A stretch of 64,000 bases of DNA from positions 1 through 64,000 of the forward strand of contig NZ_JABZFL010000051.1 in NCBI RefSeq assembly GCF_014237455.1, written 5' to 3'. The notes beneath the pieces are model-generated. The model made no database searches, was not told where the DNA came from, and saw only the letters and a program-made list of their open reading frames with translations. Position 1 is the stretch's first letter; each line of letters begins with the position of its first letter. The DNA is from Desulfobacula sp. (lineage in GTDB: Bacteria; Desulfobacterota; Desulfobacteria; Desulfobacterales; Desulfobacteraceae). The position numbers and the translations under genes are program-made. Below are positions 35,647 to 43,949 of the stretch, in pieces.

Positions 35647-36456
35647 TTAGATTTTGAACAGATCACTACGCCTGTTGGGCAGAAAATATCGCATTTTATG
35701 TGATCTGACCTGATCTAAAACAGCTTTTTCCATATTGATAATATGGATTCCCTGGGTTTCATCGAGTGATTTGTAGATGACATTTCCATCCGGCCCGATT
35801 AACATGCTTATTCCCGGGAACGAAAGTCCTTTGGAGTTATCACCGGTTTGATTGCAGGCGGCAATATAAAGTCCATTGTCAAATGCCCTGGCTCTTAAAT
35901 GCCGAATCCAGGAATCGTATTTTTCCTGTGCACTGCCCCTGGGGGATGCGTGGGGAATAAAAATTATATCTGCTTTTTTTAAAGCCATGGCCAGTGACAG
36001 CTCTGGAAAATGTGCATCATAGCAAAGCTGGATGCCAAACTTAAATCCATGTGATTTAAAAATCGGAATTTTATCTCCTGCAGTAAAATATTTTTTTTCA
36101 AAAGGTGCTGTATGGATTTTTCTATAGATTTCAAATGATCCGTCAGTGTTAAACACCAGGTGCGATGCATATATTTCTTTTTGGGGATTTTCCTCTGCCA
36201 GGCCAATAAGTATAGTTATTTTCAAATCTTTGGCCTTAGTTGAAAACAGGTCTACCAGGTCATCATTTATGGGTTTACAAATACTTGTTATATCAGGGCT
36301 TGAAACATAACCTGTTAGGTTCATTTCAGGAAAAATAATAATTTTCGCACTCTTTTCGCTTGCTGAGGAGATAAATTGAAGAGTGGATTCAAGGTTTTTT
36401 TTAAAGTTTCCGGCAATGCAATTTTGAACGATAAGAGCGGCTTTAATCGTTTTCAT
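35647..36456 (-). CDS. carbon-nitrogen hydrolase (nitrilase superfamily)
   Basis: A 269-residue cytoplasmic hydrolase of the nitrilase/omega-amidase superfamily. The catalytic triad is visible: Glu in IIFPEMNLTGY, Lys in YRKIHTAPFE, and Cys in FGIQLCYDAHFPEL. The substrate is unknown: ureidopropionase-, carbamoylputrescine amidase- and omega-amidase-like enzymes all share this pattern. Its start overlaps the end of the AhbA-like gene by four bases, so the two are translationally coupled. Confidence 0.88.
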   Translation of the reverse strand: MKTIKAALIVQNCIAGNFKKNLESTLQFISSASEKSAKIIIFPEMNLTGYVSSPDITSICKPINDDLVDLFSTKAKDLKITILIGLAEENPQKEIYASHLVFNTDGSFEIYRKIHTAPFEKKYFTAGDKIPIFKSHGFKFGIQLCYDAHFPELSLAMALKKADIIFIPHASPRGSAQEKYDSWIRHLRARAFDNGLYIAACNQTGDNSKGLSFPGISMLIGPDGNVIYKSLDETQGIHIINMEKAVLDQVRSHKMRYFLPNRRSDLFKI

Positions 36457-36908
36457 AATTTAAAATTAGCACTTATTTTAAAAACTCTTGTTGCGGGCAG
36501 ATTTAATATGGTCTCAACGCCGGTTGTTTTAATAATTTGTTCAAGATTGGTTTTTATAATTTCAACGGAAGGAGCAATAAATGTAAACCAAATATTGAAT
36601 TCGTGATCCCGTTTGTAATTGTGCGTTACCCCTGAATAAGCATTCACTGTTTTTGTAAACAGCTTCATTTTATCTTCAGACACTTTGGCTGCACAAAGGG
36701 TTGAATGGTATCCAAGCCGGTCAGGACTGAAATTCCCGCCAATACGCCTGATCAGCATATTTTCCTTCATCTGATGAATTCTTTTGATCAACTCATCTTC
36801 AGAAAGACCAAGTTTTTGGGCAAGAATTTTATAGGGCCTGGAATCAATAGGAAAATCAACCTGGATGTTATTAAGAATCTTTCGGTTTTTATCATTAATT
36901 ACAGACAT
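36453..36908 (-). CDS. ahbA: siroheme decarboxylase subunit (AhbA-like, Lrp/AsnC type)
   Basis: A 151-residue protein with an Lrp/AsnC-like winged-helix N-terminus (KILAQKLGLSEDELIKRI) and an RAM-like C-terminus. The GVTHNYKRDHEFNIWFTF segment matches the AhbA subunit of siroheme decarboxylase. AhbA/B converts siroheme to 12,18-didecarboxysiroheme in the alternative haem pathway of sulfate reducers and archaea. AhbB is normally adjacent, but here the neighbour is a nitrilase gene. A purely regulatory role is the alternative. Confidence 0.75.
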   Translation of the reverse strand: MSVINDKNRKILNNIQVDFPIDSRPYKILAQKLGLSEDELIKRIHQMKENMLIRRIGGNFSPDRLGYHSTLCAAKVSEDKMKLFTKTVNAYSGVTHNYKRDHEFNIWFTFIAPSVEIIKTNLEQIIKTTGVETILNLPATRVFKISANFKL

Positions 36909-36938
36909 ATCCTAACTTAACTCCTTGAACAAAACAAT

Positions 36939-36972
36939 AAAGGCCCTGCAAAATTTAAAATGCAGAGCCTTT
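36939..36972 (-). terminator. terminator after dsrC
   Basis: An inverted repeat pairs 36939-36950 with 36961-36972 (AAAGGCCCTGCA with TGCAGAGCCTTT, one mismatch). On the minus strand it is followed by a T-rich stretch (ATTGTTTTG). It lies 36 bases beyond the dsrC stop codon. Confidence 0.75.
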
Positions 36973-37007
36973 AAATACTTAATTAAAAGTATCGAATTCA
37001 GGTGTAA

Positions 37008-37325
37008 CTATACACATCCGGTTGGTTTTGGAAGACCGGCCATTTTACATGCGCCTTTTCCAGGTCCTGACGGGAATAGTTCGTAGATGTGTTTCAGTTT
37101 AAACTTGGTCAGTTTGGAAAGAACACGAACCATTGGAGCGATACCATTTTTTTCGTAATAATCCTGGAGAACTTTTACAAGTGTCCAGTGTTCGTCGGTA
37201 AGTTCTTCGATGCCTTCCTGACCTTTTACATAGTCAACCCAAACTTCGGAATAAGTATTGTAATCAAGAAGAAAACCATCTTCATCTATTTCAAAAGATT
37301 CTCCGTTAAACTCGACTGTTGCCAT
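37008..37325 (-). CDS. dsrC: DsrC/TusE family sulfur-carrier protein
   Basis: A 105-residue protein. The C-terminal arm has both redox cysteines (ACKMAGLPKPTGCV): the penultimate residue and one eleven positions earlier. True DsrC of sulfate reducers has both, while TusE-type homologues have only one. DsrC carries sulfite-derived sulfur as a trisulfide from dissimilatory sulfite reductase and is reduced at the membrane by DsrMKJOP. Here it follows the Hdr-Flx cluster but has its own promoter and terminator. GGAGG precedes the ATG. Its strong, separate expression signals fit the high abundance of DsrC in these organisms. Confidence 0.95.
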   Translation of the reverse strand: MATVEFNGESFEIDEDGFLLDYNTYSEVWVDYVKGQEGIEELTDEHWTLVKVLQDYYEKNGIAPMVRVLSKLTKFKLKHIYELFPSGPGKGACKMAGLPKPTGCV

Positions 37326-37403
37326 TTAAAATTTCCTCCAATAAAAAGTTTTTTTTACTATCATTTTAAGACATACTGTCTTTACTTCAATATTTAAAAA
37401 CTA

Positions 37404-37433
37404 AACATATCTTAAGCAATGGTTACTTGTCAA
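37404..37433 (-). promoter_or_regulatory. promoter of dsrC
   Basis: On the minus strand TTGACA (37433-37428) is followed after 18 bases by TATGTT (37409-37404). It lies in the 125-base gap between the flavin/NAD subunit gene and dsrC, so dsrC can be transcribed independently of the Hdr-Flx operon. Confidence 0.55.
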
Positions 37434-37450
37434 TATAAAATAAGCCTGAT

Positions 37451-38296
37451 TTAATATTCTTTCGGAGTCTGGTTAATTTGTTCAAGAGTAAAGACTGGAC
37501 CGTCTTTACAAACCAGTTCCTTCCCGATATTGCATCTGCCGCACATGCCGATTCCGCATTTCATTCTATTTTCAAGAGACATAATAATTTGATGTTCCTT
37601 ATACCCAAGCTGGGTCAGGGACGGCTGGGTGAATTTAATCATGATCGGGGGCCCGCAAATAATTGCATATGTATCCTCATCAGCCTTTGGTGCATTCTGT
37701 TCGACAATAGTGGGAACAAAGCCTGTATGGTATTTCCAGTTTGGGTCATCGGTTCCATCAACTGTGATATGCATGTTGATATCATCTCGTTTTTCCCATT
37801 CAAAGAGCTCTTCTCTGTAGAGCAACATACCCGGAGACCTTGCACCATAGACCACATCGATATTTTTGAATTTGTTCCTGTTGGCCGGATCAAGCATATA
37901 GATAATGGAGGATCTTAAAGTTGTAAATGCAAATCCACCGCCAATAATAACAACATTTTTATTTTCCAGTTTATCCCAGGGATACCAGTTTCCCAGAGGC
38001 CCCCTGATTCCCATAATATCTCCCACCTTCATGTTATGAAGATAGGCTGTAACAACACCGGTTCTGAAAACAGTAAATTTTACAAATCCTTTTTCTACAG
38101 GAGAGGATGCAATTCCTATGGGAATTTCTCCAACGCCTGGAATAGATAACTCTGCAAATTGTCCGGCCTGGTAAGCAAATTTTTCTTCATCCCCTTTATT
38201 AAGAAAAATAAATTTAAATGTTTTAAGGGATTTATCTTCAGTTGCAATTTCAATATCATCAATGCGAACTGGATACGGCATATAGGGATTTTCCAT
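37451..38296 (-). CDS. flxA: FAD/NAD(P)-binding oxidoreductase subunit (FlxA-like)
   Basis: A 281-residue protein of the ferredoxin-NADP reductase/dihydroorotate dehydrogenase electron-transfer type. The FAD part has AGQFAELSIPG, and the NAD part GPLGNWYPW and VVIIGGGFAFTTLRS. The C-terminal CGIGMCGRCNIG...C binds an iron-sulfur cluster. In Flx-Hdr complexes this module oxidises NADH and feeds electrons to HdrA for bifurcation. The position at the end of the cluster, directly after two iron-sulfur subunits, supports that. AsrB or hydrogenase gamma subunits are similar alternatives. Confidence 0.88.
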   Translation of the reverse strand: MENPYMPYPVRIDDIEIATEDKSLKTFKFIFLNKGDEEKFAYQAGQFAELSIPGVGEIPIGIASSPVEKGFVKFTVFRTGVVTAYLHNMKVGDIMGIRGPLGNWYPWDKLENKNVVIIGGGFAFTTLRSSIIYMLDPANRNKFKNIDVVYGARSPGMLLYREELFEWEKRDDINMHITVDGTDDPNWKYHTGFVPTIVEQNAPKADEDTYAIICGPPIMIKFTQPSLTQLGYKEHQIIMSLENRMKCGIGMCGRCNIGKELVCKDGPVFTLEQINQTPKEY

Positions 38297-38313
38297 GTTT
38301 CCTCCTTTGTTCG

Positions 38314-39366
38314 CTAATTTTGTTTCTCATATGAGTTCATCATCTTGCACACTTCGCGTATGTCGATATTAACCGGACAGCTTTTAACACACCTGCCGCA
38401 TCCGACACACATAATACCCTGGTCGTATTTATCAAGAAAATATTTCAATTTATGCATAAACCTTTGCCTGACCCGCTGGGTCTTTGTGCTCCTTGGATTA
38501 TGCCCTGTCGCATGCCGGGTAAACAACGATGACATACAAGTGTCCCAGTTACGAATCCTGATGGATGATTTGTGCTTGGTTTCATCCTGGATATCAAAAC
38601 ACCAGCAAGTCGGGCAGACATAGGTACAGGTACCGCAATTAATACAGGAAAATGCAAAATCATCCCAGAAAGGAGCTTCATGAAGCTCAAGGAGGATTTT
38701 TTCTTTTAATTTATCGGTATCAATATGTGAAGCAATATTTTTTTCAGCCTCTTTTTTCAACACATCAAACAGTACACCGCTTTCCGTTTCATCGGCTGAG
38801 GTTTTAAACCCGCAAGTATCCATAAAAGCCTCGCCTTTATCCGTCAGGATTTTTGCCAGGTATTTATCATCAAAATCAGCTAGAAGTACATCAAGGCCAG
38901 CTTCTTCAAAAGGTCCGCTTCCAGTGGATGTCGAAAAATCAAAGGGCCCTGGTTTATTGATGCCTAATCCTACAAAGGTAGTGGCTTCGTATGCGTCACA
39001 CCAATAGGGGTCACGATAGTCCTCAGTGTCAAAATTAAGTTTGACCAGCTCCATTGCCTTTGCATCATAGGGCCTGATTCCTAAGACCGCTCTGGGCGAC
39101 GTATCGGTTTCTGATTTTTTCATGATGTGATGGTCTTCCTGCGATTCATCCAGACTGGTTACGAGCATTTTTTCAGTCTGGGGGAAAATAACCGATTTTG
39201 CGGACATCACGCAATCATTATAATCCATTTCAGGCAGGATATCATTTTCAAGTTTTTTGATAAGAAAACTATTTTTATCTTTAACCGGACCAAAAAGCGT
39301 ATAGGTTTTTCTGGAGGCTTCAATGCCTTTGGCCCAGTCTTTTTTATCAATTGATATAAATTTCAT
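38314..39366 (-). CDS. 4Fe-4S dicluster electron-transfer subunit (FlxB/AsrA-like)
   Basis: A 350-residue cytoplasmic iron-sulfur protein. The N-terminal 230 residues resemble the AsrA/hydrogenase beta-subunit fold and the C-terminal part carries two ferredoxin motifs (CINCGTCTYVCPTC and CVGCGRCVKSCP). In Flx-Hdr clusters such a subunit wires the NADH module to HdrA. It lies 17 bases upstream of the FlxA-like gene. I leave the symbol open because FlxB/FlxC naming depends on the reference. Confidence 0.82.
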   Translation of the reverse strand: MKFISIDKKDWAKGIEASRKTYTLFGPVKDKNSFLIKKLENDILPEMDYNDCVMSAKSVIFPQTEKMLVTSLDESQEDHHIMKKSETDTSPRAVLGIRPYDAKAMELVKLNFDTEDYRDPYWCDAYEATTFVGLGINKPGPFDFSTSTGSGPFEEAGLDVLLADFDDKYLAKILTDKGEAFMDTCGFKTSADETESGVLFDVLKKEAEKNIASHIDTDKLKEKILLELHEAPFWDDFAFSCINCGTCTYVCPTCWCFDIQDETKHKSSIRIRNWDTCMSSLFTRHATGHNPRSTKTQRVRQRFMHKLKYFLDKYDQGIMCVGCGRCVKSCPVNIDIREVCKMMNSYEKQN

Positions 39367-39382
39367 TGTATGCCCTTTTTAT

Positions 39383-40330
39383 TTACTTGATAAAATCATT
39401 GGGATCGTCCGGTGTAAATGTATCCAAAGGAGGTCTTTGTTCCAGAGTAAGTCCTGCTTCCCATCCATAAATCTCTAATGAATCTTTGTTCAATTTTCTT
39501 GTAAAGTCCCTGACATTAATATCCATGGGGCAGGCTTCCACACATGCCCCGCAATCTGTGCATCGACCGGCACAGTGGTACGCTCTCAGATAATGAAAGG
39601 TTCTTATATCTGTAGGGTCCTGGCCCTTGCCAACCCATTGAGGACCGGATTCATCAACAAAACATGTCGGGCAGTAGCAGAGCGGACAGGCATTCCTGCA
39701 GGCATAACACCTGATACAGTTTTTTAAAAGATTATCAAAGTGATTCCATTTCTCATCCGCAGTCATTTCTTCAATCAACCGAACATCAGAAAACTGATCT
39801 TCGATCTGCTGCTCCTCTACAAGGTCTGCAACCAGTTCATCGTAAATGACAGGATTCCTGTGTGTGCAGGTCATGCAGTTTGATTTGAGAACTTCGGTTT
39901 TATTGATATTTTTTTCATCAGATAGGGTTTTAATGGTAATAACCTCATCTGTTTCTGAATACCCGGTAATTTCTTCATCAAATAAGGACGACACCTTTAT
40001 TTTATCAATCATGCCGTTGCAGGGAACACCGATAATATGCAATTGTTCCCGTTTGATTTTGTTTTCAATAATATGGGTGACAATATTTCGACAATCACAT
40101 CCTTTGGCGATAATGCCTATCTTTTCCTTTCTGCTGGTAAGATAGTTGGCAAGATTAATCCGACAATTGTTGTCCCATATGAATTGTTCTGCCTGTTCAG
40201 AGGTTTTTGCAATATGCGGACTTGCGGCCATGGGTATAGTCCCTTGCTTGAAACCAATGATGAAATCGACTTTTTCATCTTTTAACAGATTGGCGGAAAG
40301 TTCCCTTATTTTTGTTGTATAGCTGTCCAT
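39383..40330 (-). CDS. FrhB/FdhB-like iron-sulfur subunit (FlxC-like)
   Basis: A 315-residue protein with an N-terminal FrhB/FdhB-like half (FIIGFKQGTIPM, AKGCDCRNIV, GVPCNGMID, CMTCTHRNP). Its C-terminal part has two cysteine clusters (CIRCYACRNACPLCYCPTC and CTDCGACVEACP). The cysteine spacing fits several [4Fe-4S] clusters. In the cluster it is placed between MvhD and the FlxB-like subunit and is probably a wire of the same complex. It begins about 11 bases after the mvhD stop. Confidence 0.8.
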   Translation of the reverse strand: MDSYTTKIRELSANLLKDEKVDFIIGFKQGTIPMAASPHIAKTSEQAEQFIWDNNCRINLANYLTSRKEKIGIIAKGCDCRNIVTHIIENKIKREQLHIIGVPCNGMIDKIKVSSLFDEEITGYSETDEVITIKTLSDEKNINKTEVLKSNCMTCTHRNPVIYDELVADLVEEQQIEDQFSDVRLIEEMTADEKWNHFDNLLKNCIRCYACRNACPLCYCPTCFVDESGPQWVGKGQDPTDIRTFHYLRAYHCAGRCTDCGACVEACPMDINVRDFTRKLNKDSLEIYGWEAGLTLEQRPPLDTFTPDDPNDFIK

Positions 40331-40341
40331 GTAGCTTGTCC

Positions 40342-40767
40342 CTAGGCTGATATTTTTTTAACAAGTTTATTGTTGGGCCCGACTGTTTCAACAATCTGGG
40401 TCACTTCTTTTACAACATCCACAAATTTGGTTGCTTCAGCAGAAGATATCCAGGAAAAATGAAGCCTTTCTTTTTCTATCCCCATGTGTTCAAGGAGGTT
40501 CCCGGCAAGCGCAAATTTTCTTCTGGCATAATAATTACCATCCAGGTAATGACATTCACCAGGATGTCAGCCGGATACCCATACAGCATCAGCCCCTTCT
40601 CTGAAAGCGGATAGAATAAATTTAGGGCTCATTCTTCCCGTGCAGGGTATTCGAATAACACGAATATCAGCCGGATACTGCATCCTGCTGACACCGGCAA
40701 GATCTGCAGCACCATAACTGCACCAGTTACACAGGAAACTGATTATTTTTAATTTTTTTTCACTCAT
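40342..40767 (-). CDS. mvhD: selenocysteine-containing MvhD-like (FlxD) iron-sulfur subunit
   Basis: A 141-residue protein read through an in-frame TGA at 40567-40569 (residue 67). The N-terminus has the MvhD pattern [13 protein letters not shown], and the centre [13 protein letters not shown]. After the TGA the frame continues [20 protein letters not shown], split here as HPGECHY and [10 protein letters not shown], exactly the MvhD sequence in which the TGA position is cysteine or selenocysteine (G-C/U-H-x-G-x-C-H-Y). It then runs to a TAG at 40342. MvhD binds a [2Fe-2S] cluster and passes electrons to HdrA. It starts 13 bases after hdrA. Annotation pipelines would probably truncate it at 66 residues. 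Confidence 0.9.
40534..40550 (-). promoter_or_regulatory. candidate bacterial SECIS hairpin in mvhD
   Basis: On the minus strand ATTACC (40550-40545), loop TGGAT, GGTAAT (40539-40534) forms a perfect six-base-pair hairpin that begins 16 bases after the UGA. Its place matches the bacterial selenocysteine insertion element recognised by SelB, and the distance is almost the same as in hdrA. Confidence 0.6.
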
Positions 40768-40780
40768 TATTCATATCTCC

Positions 40781-43700
40781 TTATACAGCAGCAGTGGCTG
40801 CATTTTTTTCATCTTTTTTGCCTGTTTCATTTTTATCGTCTGTTTGTCCTGCATCGCCTGATTCAATTTCATCTAAGGCAAATATCTGGGCAAATATCTG
40901 ATGGGTATCAAATCCTTTAAGATGTATGGCTCCTGATCTACAGGAAGCAACACACAGGCCGCATCCTTTGCAGAGAACAGGGTTTATTTCAGCCTTACCC
41001 TCATACCGTCCTTCAGTTGTAAAAGACGGGGCAGAAAAAGGACAGATGGATACACATACGCCGCATGAACTGCATTTCTCCTGATCCACCCAGGCGATAG
41101 TCCCGTCCATGTTCATCTTCTTTTTGGCAAGAAGCGTAACCGCCCTTGTAGCAGCAGCCATGGCCTGGGATATTGACTCGTCAATGGGTTTAGGTGCATG
41201 GGCAAGACCGCAGAGGAATACCCCATCTGTTGCGCAGTCAACCGGTTTGAGTTTTGCATGGGCTTCCATGAAAAAGCCGTCAGCGTTTTGTGCGATTTTA
41301 TACAGAGCGGTAAGTTTATTTTTCTTTTCAGGAATAATGGAAGAGGCCAGGACAATCAGATCACTCTTTATCTCCATTTTTCTTCTAAGAGACGTATCAG
41401 AAAAAAGAATCTGCAGTTGACCCTCATTGACAGCCACTTTAAGGTCTTTTTCAAAGTCAAATTTGATAAATTGTATCCCTTTGGTGCGGGCTTGAGTATA
41501 AAGATCTTCCCTTAATCCAAAGGGACGCATATCACGATACAATATAAATACATTCATTGCAGGATTCATTGATTTTAATTTCAAAGCATTCCTGATGGAT
41601 TGAGTGCAGCATACTTTTGAGCAATAAGGCCGCTCCGGTATCCTTGACCCCACACATTGGATAAAGACGGCCGTATTTGTGGATTTCAGTTCTTCATCAT
41701 TATTTATAATTTTCTGGTCTAATTCAAGCCCTGTCATGACACGGTCATCTTCTCCGTAAAGATGCATTTCAGGTTTTAACTCGGAAGCACCTGTGGAAAT
41801 AATTGTAATACCATGCTTCAGTGTTTCCGCGGCACCGTTTTTGCTGATATGAGTTTCAAAGTTTCCAACAAATCCATCAACATCGGTTATTTCAGTATTC
41901 AAATGGATATCAATTAATTTGTCTTCTTCAACAGATTTTATCATTGCGGAAAGATGCGTTTGAATATCTTCACCCTGCCAGGTTTGATAAAGGTTATTTG
42001 CCTGCCCGCCAAGCGTGGCTTCTTTTTCAATTAGATGGGTATGATATCCCTGATCGGCAAGTGTTTTTGCAGCTACAATCCCTGCAACACCCCCACCGAT
42101 AACTAATCCTGACTGGTCAATTTCAAGGGTGGGTTCTGTTAAGGATTCGTGCAAAGCAACTTTTGCAGTGATCATCCTGACTAGGTCTTTGGCTTTTTGA
42201 GTCGCTTTTTCAGGCTCTTTGGCATGTATCCATGAACACTGGTTCCGGATATTGGCCATGTCAAACAGATATTTATTGATACCCGCGTTTGTTAATGTCT
42301 CCTGGAACAGGCCCTCATGGGTTTTAGGTGTACAGGCAGCTATGACAACCCGGTTTAATTGTTTTTCCTTGATGATATTTGTAATGGCATCCTGGGTATC
42401 CTGGGAGCAGGAAAACATATTCTCCTGGGCGAATTCAACATAGGGTAGTTTTTTAGCCATTTCAACAACCGCAGGCACATCAACTACACCGGCTATATTG
42501 GTCCCGCATCTGCAAACAAAAACACCGATTCTCGGTGCTTCTCCTGTTATATTAATTTCTTCGGGGATTTCTTTAGTTTTTGTAAGAGACCATCTAGCGT
42601 CCATAAGGTTGATGCCCGCCATCCCGGCAGCAGCACTGGATTCAATAACAGAAGAAGGGATATCTTTTGGGGCTTCAAACGCACCACAGATGAAAACACC
42701 GGGTTTTGACGTCTTAACCGGTTCAAAACTATTGGTAGTAACAAAATTGTAATGATCAAGAGAAATATCCATTTTGCCTGCCAGCTCAATTGCTTCTTCT
42801 CCAATACACAGTCCAACGGATAATACAACGATATCAAATGCTTCTTTTTGTCTGATTCCGGTTTCATCTATGTAATTAATGAGTTGCAGGCCTGTTTCAG
42901 AATCAGGAACAATATGGGTGATTTTGGATTTAACAAATCTTATTCCGGATTCATCCCTGCCCCTGTTATAGAAATGTTCATAGTCCTTACCATGGGTCCT
43001 GATGTCCATATAGAAAATAGCGGTATCCAAAGGATCATGACTATGTTCCTTGGCCAGCATCGCTTCTTTTACGGCATAGGTACAGCAGACAGAAGAACAA
43101 TATCCATTGGAACCCAAATGATTGTCCCGTGAACCGATGCATTGCAGCCAGGCTATTTTTTTAGGCTCTTTCTTATCAGAAGGCCTTACCAGATGTCCCT
43201 CATAAGGTCCGGCAGAAGAAAGGATTCGTTCAAACTCAAGACTTGTTACAATATTTTTGGATTTAGTATATCCGTAAACATCATGCTCTCCCGGATCATA
43301 GGGTTTGCAGCCCGAAGAAATAATGACAGAACCCACATTCAAGGTTATTTCCTTTTGCTGATCCTCATAATTGATGGCATCGGTAGGGCATACTTCTGCA
43401 CATTTCCCACATTTTCCCATAGTAAGGAAAATACAGTTCTTTGCATCAATTGAATATTTTAAAGGCACTGCCTGGGCATACTTTACATATATTGCTTTTC
43501 GTTTTCCAAGCGCTTCGTCATATTCATCATCCACTTTTTTGGGGCATTTTTCAGCGCACAAACCGCAGGCAATACATTTATCCATGTCAACAAATCTTGG
43601 ATGTTGAACAATATCTACTTTAAAATCACCTGCTTCACCAGAGATATGCTTAACTTCAGATAAGGTTAGAAGTTCAATATTTATATGCCGGCCGACCTCG

Positions 43701-43900
43701 ACCAGTTTTGGTGAAATAATTCACATGGCACAATCATTGGTAGGAAATGTCTTGTCCAATTGAGCCATAATCCCGCCAATGGAAGAAGACTTTTCCACAA
43801 GATAGACATAATATCCGGAATCAGCCGCATCAAGTGCTGCCTGCATGCCGGAAATTCCACCTCCAACGACCATTATTGAACCTATTTTTTTTGATGACAT
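40781..43900 (-). CDS. hdrA: selenocysteine-containing HdrA, double-length flavin/iron-sulfur subunit
   Basis: The bifurcating flavoprotein of heterodisulfide reductase-type complexes. ATG at 43900 follows AGGAG and gives 1039 residues with selenocysteine at residue 60, encoded by TGA at 43723-43721. The flanks NDCAM and [12 protein letters not shown] are the conserved HdrA context where other species have Cys. Residues 1-450 form a first HdrA-like part (FAD motif VVGGGISG; ferredoxin [11 protein letters not shown] and CGKCAEVC). From about 455 a second HdrA starts ([15 protein letters not shown] motif IGGGVAG near 610) and ends with two more ferredoxin motifs ([22 protein letters not shown]). 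It is usually mis-annotated as two pieces. Confidence 0.93.
43688..43705 (-). promoter_or_regulatory. candidate bacterial SECIS hairpin in hdrA
   Basis: On the minus strand CTGGTC (43705-43700) pairs with GGCCGG (43693-43688), using G-U pairs, around the loop GAGGTC. The loop contains GGU, the hallmark of bacterial SECIS apical loops. The hairpin begins 15 bases after the UGA, inside the hdrA coding sequence. Confidence 0.65.
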
Positions 43901-43949
43901 TTTTTCTCCTGTAAACAACCTAATTTCAATATTTTTTTATAACAAATTT

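Noticed and set aside
40567-40767. MvhD as a 66-residue protein ending at TGA
   Set aside because: Conserved MvhD sequence continues in frame beyond the TGA to a TAG at 40342, with a hairpin at the expected distance.
40781-43585. HdrA annotated from the internal methionine at 43585 as a 934-residue protein
   Set aside because: The in-frame sequence upstream encodes conserved HdrA residues through the TGA, so the true gene starts at 43900 and includes selenocysteine.
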